64,000 bases of DNA from positions 1,426,001-1,490,000 of the forward strand of contig NZ_SMBO01000001.1 of NCBI RefSeq assembly GCF_004342985.1, in the 5' to 3' direction. The notes under the pieces are model-generated. The model was not told where the DNA came from, searched no databases, and saw nothing but the letters and a program-made list of their open reading frames with translations. This DNA comes from Novosphingobium sp. PhB57 (lineage in GTDB: Bacteria > Pseudomonadota > Alphaproteobacteria > Sphingomonadales > Sphingomonadaceae). A program made the translations under genes and the position numbers. Shown here one piece after another: positions 61,644 through 64,000 of this stretch. The number at the start of each line of letters is the position of its first letter. Within the stretch, counting starts at the first letter, position 1.

Positions 61644-62867
61644 ATGGCAAAAATCAAGGTCAAGAATCCCATCGTCGAGATGGACGGCGATGAAATGACG
61701 CGGATCATTTGGGAATGGATCCGTGAACGACTGATCCTCCCCTACCTCGACGTCGACCTCAAGTACTACGACCTCTCGGTCGAAAAGCGCGACGAGACCG
61801 ACGACCAGATCACCGTCGACGCCGCGAACGCCACCAAGGAACATGGCGTTGCCGTGAAGTGCGCGACCATCACCCCCGATGAAGCCCGCGTCACCGAATT
61901 CAGCCTCAAGAAGATGTGGAAGTCGCCCAACGGCACGATCCGCAACATCCTGGGCGGCGTCGTCTTCCGCGAACCGATCGTGATCTCGAACGTGCCCCGC
62001 CTGGTTCCGGGCTGGACCGACCCGATCGTCGTCGGCCGTCACGCCTTTGGCGACCAGTACAAGGCCACCGACACCCTGATCCCGGGCGCCGGCAAGCTGC
62101 GCCTCGTGTGGGATGGCGAAAACGGCGAGAAGATCGACCTCGACGTGTTCGATTTCCCGGCTCCGGGCGTCGCCATGGCGATGTACAACCTCGACGAATC
62201 GATCCGCGACTTCGCACGCGCCTCGTTCAACTACGGCCTCAACCTGGGCTGGCCGGTCTACCTCTCGACCAAGAACACGATCCTCAAGGCCTATGACGGC
62301 CGCTTCAAGGACCTGTTCCAGGAAGTCTTCGACAACGAAGGCTTTGCCGCCAAGTTCAAGGACGCCGGCATCACCTACGAGCACCGCCTGATCGACGACA
62401 TGGTCGCCTCGGCGCTCAAGTGGTCGGGCAAGTTCGTCTGGGCCTGCAAGAACTACGACGGCGACGTCCAGTCGGACACCGTTGCACAGGGCTTCGGCTC
62501 GCTCGGCCTGATGACCTCGGTCCTCCTCTCGCCCGATGGCAAGACCGTGGAAGCGGAAGCCGCTCACGGCACCGTGACCCGTCACTACCGCCAGCACCAG
62601 CAGGGCAAGGCCACCTCGACCAACCCGATCGCCTCGATCTTCGCCTGGACGCGCGGCATCGCCTACCGCGGCAAGTTCGACGAGACCCCGGAAGTCGTGA
62701 AGTTCGCCGAGACGCTGGAACAGGTCTGCATCGAAACCGTCGAAAGCGGCAAGATGACCAAGGACCTCGCGCTGCTGATCGGTCCGGACCAGAACTGGAT
62801 GACCACCGAGCAGTTCTTCGAGGCTATCGTGCAGAACCTCGAAACCAAGATGGCTGCCTGGGCCTGA
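61644..62867 (+). CDS. icd: NADP-dependent isocitrate dehydrogenase
   Basis: TCA-cycle enzyme that oxidises isocitrate to 2-oxoglutarate with NADP. A 407-residue eukaryotic-like (type II) form, with [36 protein letters not shown] (substrate Ser/Asn), [20 protein letters not shown] (metal Asp) and [12 protein letters not shown] with the NADP-binding His/Arg. The leader has CCAGGGGAG upstream of the ATG. It ends in two tandem terminators. Confidence 0.97.
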   Translation: MAKIKVKNPIVEMDGDEMTRIIWEWIRERLILPYLDVDLKYYDLSVEKRDETDDQITVDAANATKEHGVAVKCATITPDEARVTEFSLKKMWKSPNGTIRNILGGVVFREPIVISNVPRLVPGWTDPIVVGRHAFGDQYKATDTLIPGAGKLRLVWDGENGEKIDLDVFDFPAPGVAMAMYNLDESIRDFARASFNYGLNLGWPVYLSTKNTILKAYDGRFKDLFQEVFDNEGFAAKFKDAGITYEHRLIDDMVASALKWSGKFVWACKNYDGDVQSDTVAQGFGSLGLMTSVLLSPDGKTVEAEAAHGTVTRHYRQHQQGKATSTNPIASIFAWTRGIAYRGKFDETPEVVKFAETLEQVCIETVESGKMTKDLALLIGPDQNWMTTEQFFEAIVQNLETKMAAWA

Positions 62868-62883
62868 GCCTTTCGCATCCAAG

Positions 62884-62944
62884 CCCCGGGTCTTCGGACC
62901 CGGGGTGCAAAAAACCCTCCGCCTTCCCAGGCGGAGGGTTTTTT
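62884..62944. terminator. Two tandem terminators after icd
   Basis: First: perfect CCCCGGGTC/GACCCGGGG with a TTCG tetraloop (62884-62905). Second: AAAAAACCCTCCGCC/GGCGGAGGGTTTTTT (62909-62923, 62930-62944). The second has T runs on both strands and can also end the convergent TauD-type gene. Confidence 0.93.
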
Positions 62945-62985
62945 CTTGTCCCGGGCAGGCGGCACCCTGCCTAATGGAGCACGCC

Positions 62986-63831
62986 TTATTCGAAGGGTTC
63001 TTCGCCTTCGAGCTTGGTGCGATGCATCATGCGGCCGCAAGTGGGGTCATAGGCCTCGGCCCGGTGCATGGTGCCGGTGTTGTCCCACATGACGAGATCG
63101 CCCACTTCCCACTCGTGGCTGTAAGTGAACTCCGGCCCCGTCGCCCATTCGCGCAGGCCGTGGATGATCATCGCGCTCTCCAGCGCGGACTTGCCCACCA
63201 CTTGCGCCGAAGTGCAGCCGATCACCAGGCTCTTGCGGCCGGACTTGTGCTTCCAGACGAGCGGCAGTTCCTGCTCACCGATCTGCGCATAGCCCTGCAA
63301 CTTGGCGAGGCTGGGCTCGGGCTCGTAATAGAAGAGGCTGGCCCAGGGGCCGTGGATCATACGGTACTGCTCGTATTCAGCCTGCTGGTCCGCCGGCAGT
63401 TCCTCGAAAGCGGCGTAAGTGTTTGCGAAGCCGGTATTGCCCGTGCCGCGGGGGCTGGGCACGCGGCAGGACAGCAGCGAGGCCAGGATGGGCACATCGT
63501 TGCGGGTGCCGTCGATGTGCCAATAGAGCGAGCCCTTGAGGTACTCGGCGCTCATCGGGTTTTCCTTGGCGTCGAGGGTAATCTTGGAAATCACCTCCTC
63601 GCCGCCCTTCCGCTCGGGCGCGAACGTGCCGAGCGTCTTGGTGAAGGCGACCTGTTCCTCGTCCGTGAAATTCACTTGCGGGAAGACGAGTACGCCGCGC
63701 GCTTCCAGCAGCTCGCGGATTTCGGTGGCCACCGTTCCGACGAGCAGGTCTTCCCTGCTGTTGAGTACGCGGCTGCCGATCTTCGGCTTGATCTCTTCGG
63801 CCTTCAGCCTGGTCTGGGTCTCGACCGACAT
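62986..63831 (-). CDS. TauD/TfdA-family dioxygenase
   Basis: A 281-residue Fe(II)/2-oxoglutarate dioxygenase. The metal site is His and Asp in LYWHIDGTRNDVP and His in MWDNTGTMHRAEAY, with the 2-oxoglutarate Arg near the C-terminus (GRMMHRTKLEG). Members oxidise taurine, 2,4-D, alkylsulphates and others. In sphingomonads such genes often act on aromatic or phenoxy substrates, but the substrate here is unknown. It is convergent with icd. Confidence 0.88.
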   Translation of the reverse strand: MSVETQTRLKAEEIKPKIGSRVLNSREDLLVGTVATEIRELLEARGVLVFPQVNFTDEEQVAFTKTLGTFAPERKGGEEVISKITLDAKENPMSAEYLKGSLYWHIDGTRNDVPILASLLSCRVPSPRGTGNTGFANTYAAFEELPADQQAEYEQYRMIHGPWASLFYYEPEPSLAKLQGYAQIGEQELPLVWKHKSGRKSLVIGCTSAQVVGKSALESAMIIHGLREWATGPEFTYSHEWEVGDLVMWDNTGTMHRAEAYDPTCGRMMHRTKLEGEEPFE

Positions 63832-63956
63832 CCTGGAATTCTCCCGTCATATTGGGCCCGCTGAATCAGCGGCTCACGAGAGTTCCAATATCACGGCCTG
63901 AACGCCTGTTCAAATCGGCGCGAGCGCGTAGCGGCGATGGATCGCCCTTGCGAAAG

Positions 63957-64000
63957 TCAGCCCGCGCCCTGCAGGCGGTCGAGCCAGGATTCGACGATGC
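63957..64000 (-). CDS. C-terminal end of a gene cut by the window edge
   Basis: On the minus strand an open frame enters from the right edge and ends IVESWLDRLQGAG-stop at 63957. Only 13 codons are visible, so no assignment can be made. Confidence 0.35.
   Translation of the reverse strand, partial: IVESWLDRLQGAG

Overview
The window is chromosomal DNA of a high-GC alphaproteobacterium, most likely a Sphingomonadaceae member close to Novosphingobium. This is inferred from gene content and order: paired b/b' ATP synthase subunits, a class II EPSP synthase, a FYDLN-acid protein, a CpdR-type regulator beside an N-formylglutamate amidohydrolase gene, SapC, ydbH-ynbE-ydbL, and an Ala-rich tail on ribosomal protein S16. 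No database search was possible, so the taxon is a judgement.

Layout. 1-2.3 kb: tRNA-Tyr, rlmB and a lipoprotein gene. 2.3-8.3 kb: hup and the translation/secretion cluster ffh-rpsP-rimM//trmD-rplS, split between rimM and trmD by a LysR gene and a divergent small ORF, followed by tRNA-Ala. 8.4-14.5 kb: FYDLN protein, aroA, small membrane protein, cmk, an aspartyl/asparaginyl hydroxylase on the other strand, rpsA. 14.6-18.1 kb: gloB and mgtE-purT. 18.3-20.9 kb: the F0 genes atpI-atpB-atpE-b'-b. 21.3-25.3 kb: ydbH-ynbE-ydbL, an envelope lipid-homeostasis operon coupled by ATGA overlaps.

25.8-33.2 kb is the accessory region. An element of about 7.4 kb has inserted into radC, leaving the N-terminal part at 25.3-25.8 kb and the JAB/MPN metalloprotease-like part at 33.16-33.43 kb. 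It carries a large serine integrase at its right end, an HUH-type (rolling-circle-like) replication initiator preceded by perfect stem-loops, a small serine resolvase beside a composite dyad, an RDD membrane protein, an excalibur-domain protein, an unknown membrane protein, a Fic remnant and several tiny ORFs. The combination suggests an integrative element that could excise and replicate as a circle. That is an inference from domains and layout.

33.4-49.8 kb is core again: NRDE protein, secreted endonuclease/phosphatase-family lipoprotein, secreted alpha/beta hydrolase, purB, lapA, pyrF, SIMPL protein, trpF, outer-membrane barrel, trpB-trpA, folC (with no accD between trpA and folC), AmpG-like permease, an rluB-type pseudouridine synthase with a very long Arg/Asp-rich N-terminus, and rsmD. 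49.8-64 kb: a secreted TPxQ-repeat protein, a PcrA/UvrD helicase, carboxylesterase, DEAD-box helicase, FAD-linked dehydrogenase, SapC, a strong candidate small RNA near 59.5 kb, N-formylglutamate amidohydrolase, cpdR, tRNA-Val, icd and a TauD-type dioxygenase.

Most transcription units end in clear hairpins, many of them bidirectional between convergent genes. The two observations most worth following are the radC-borne Rep/serine-integrase element and the stand-alone RNA at 59.5 kb.
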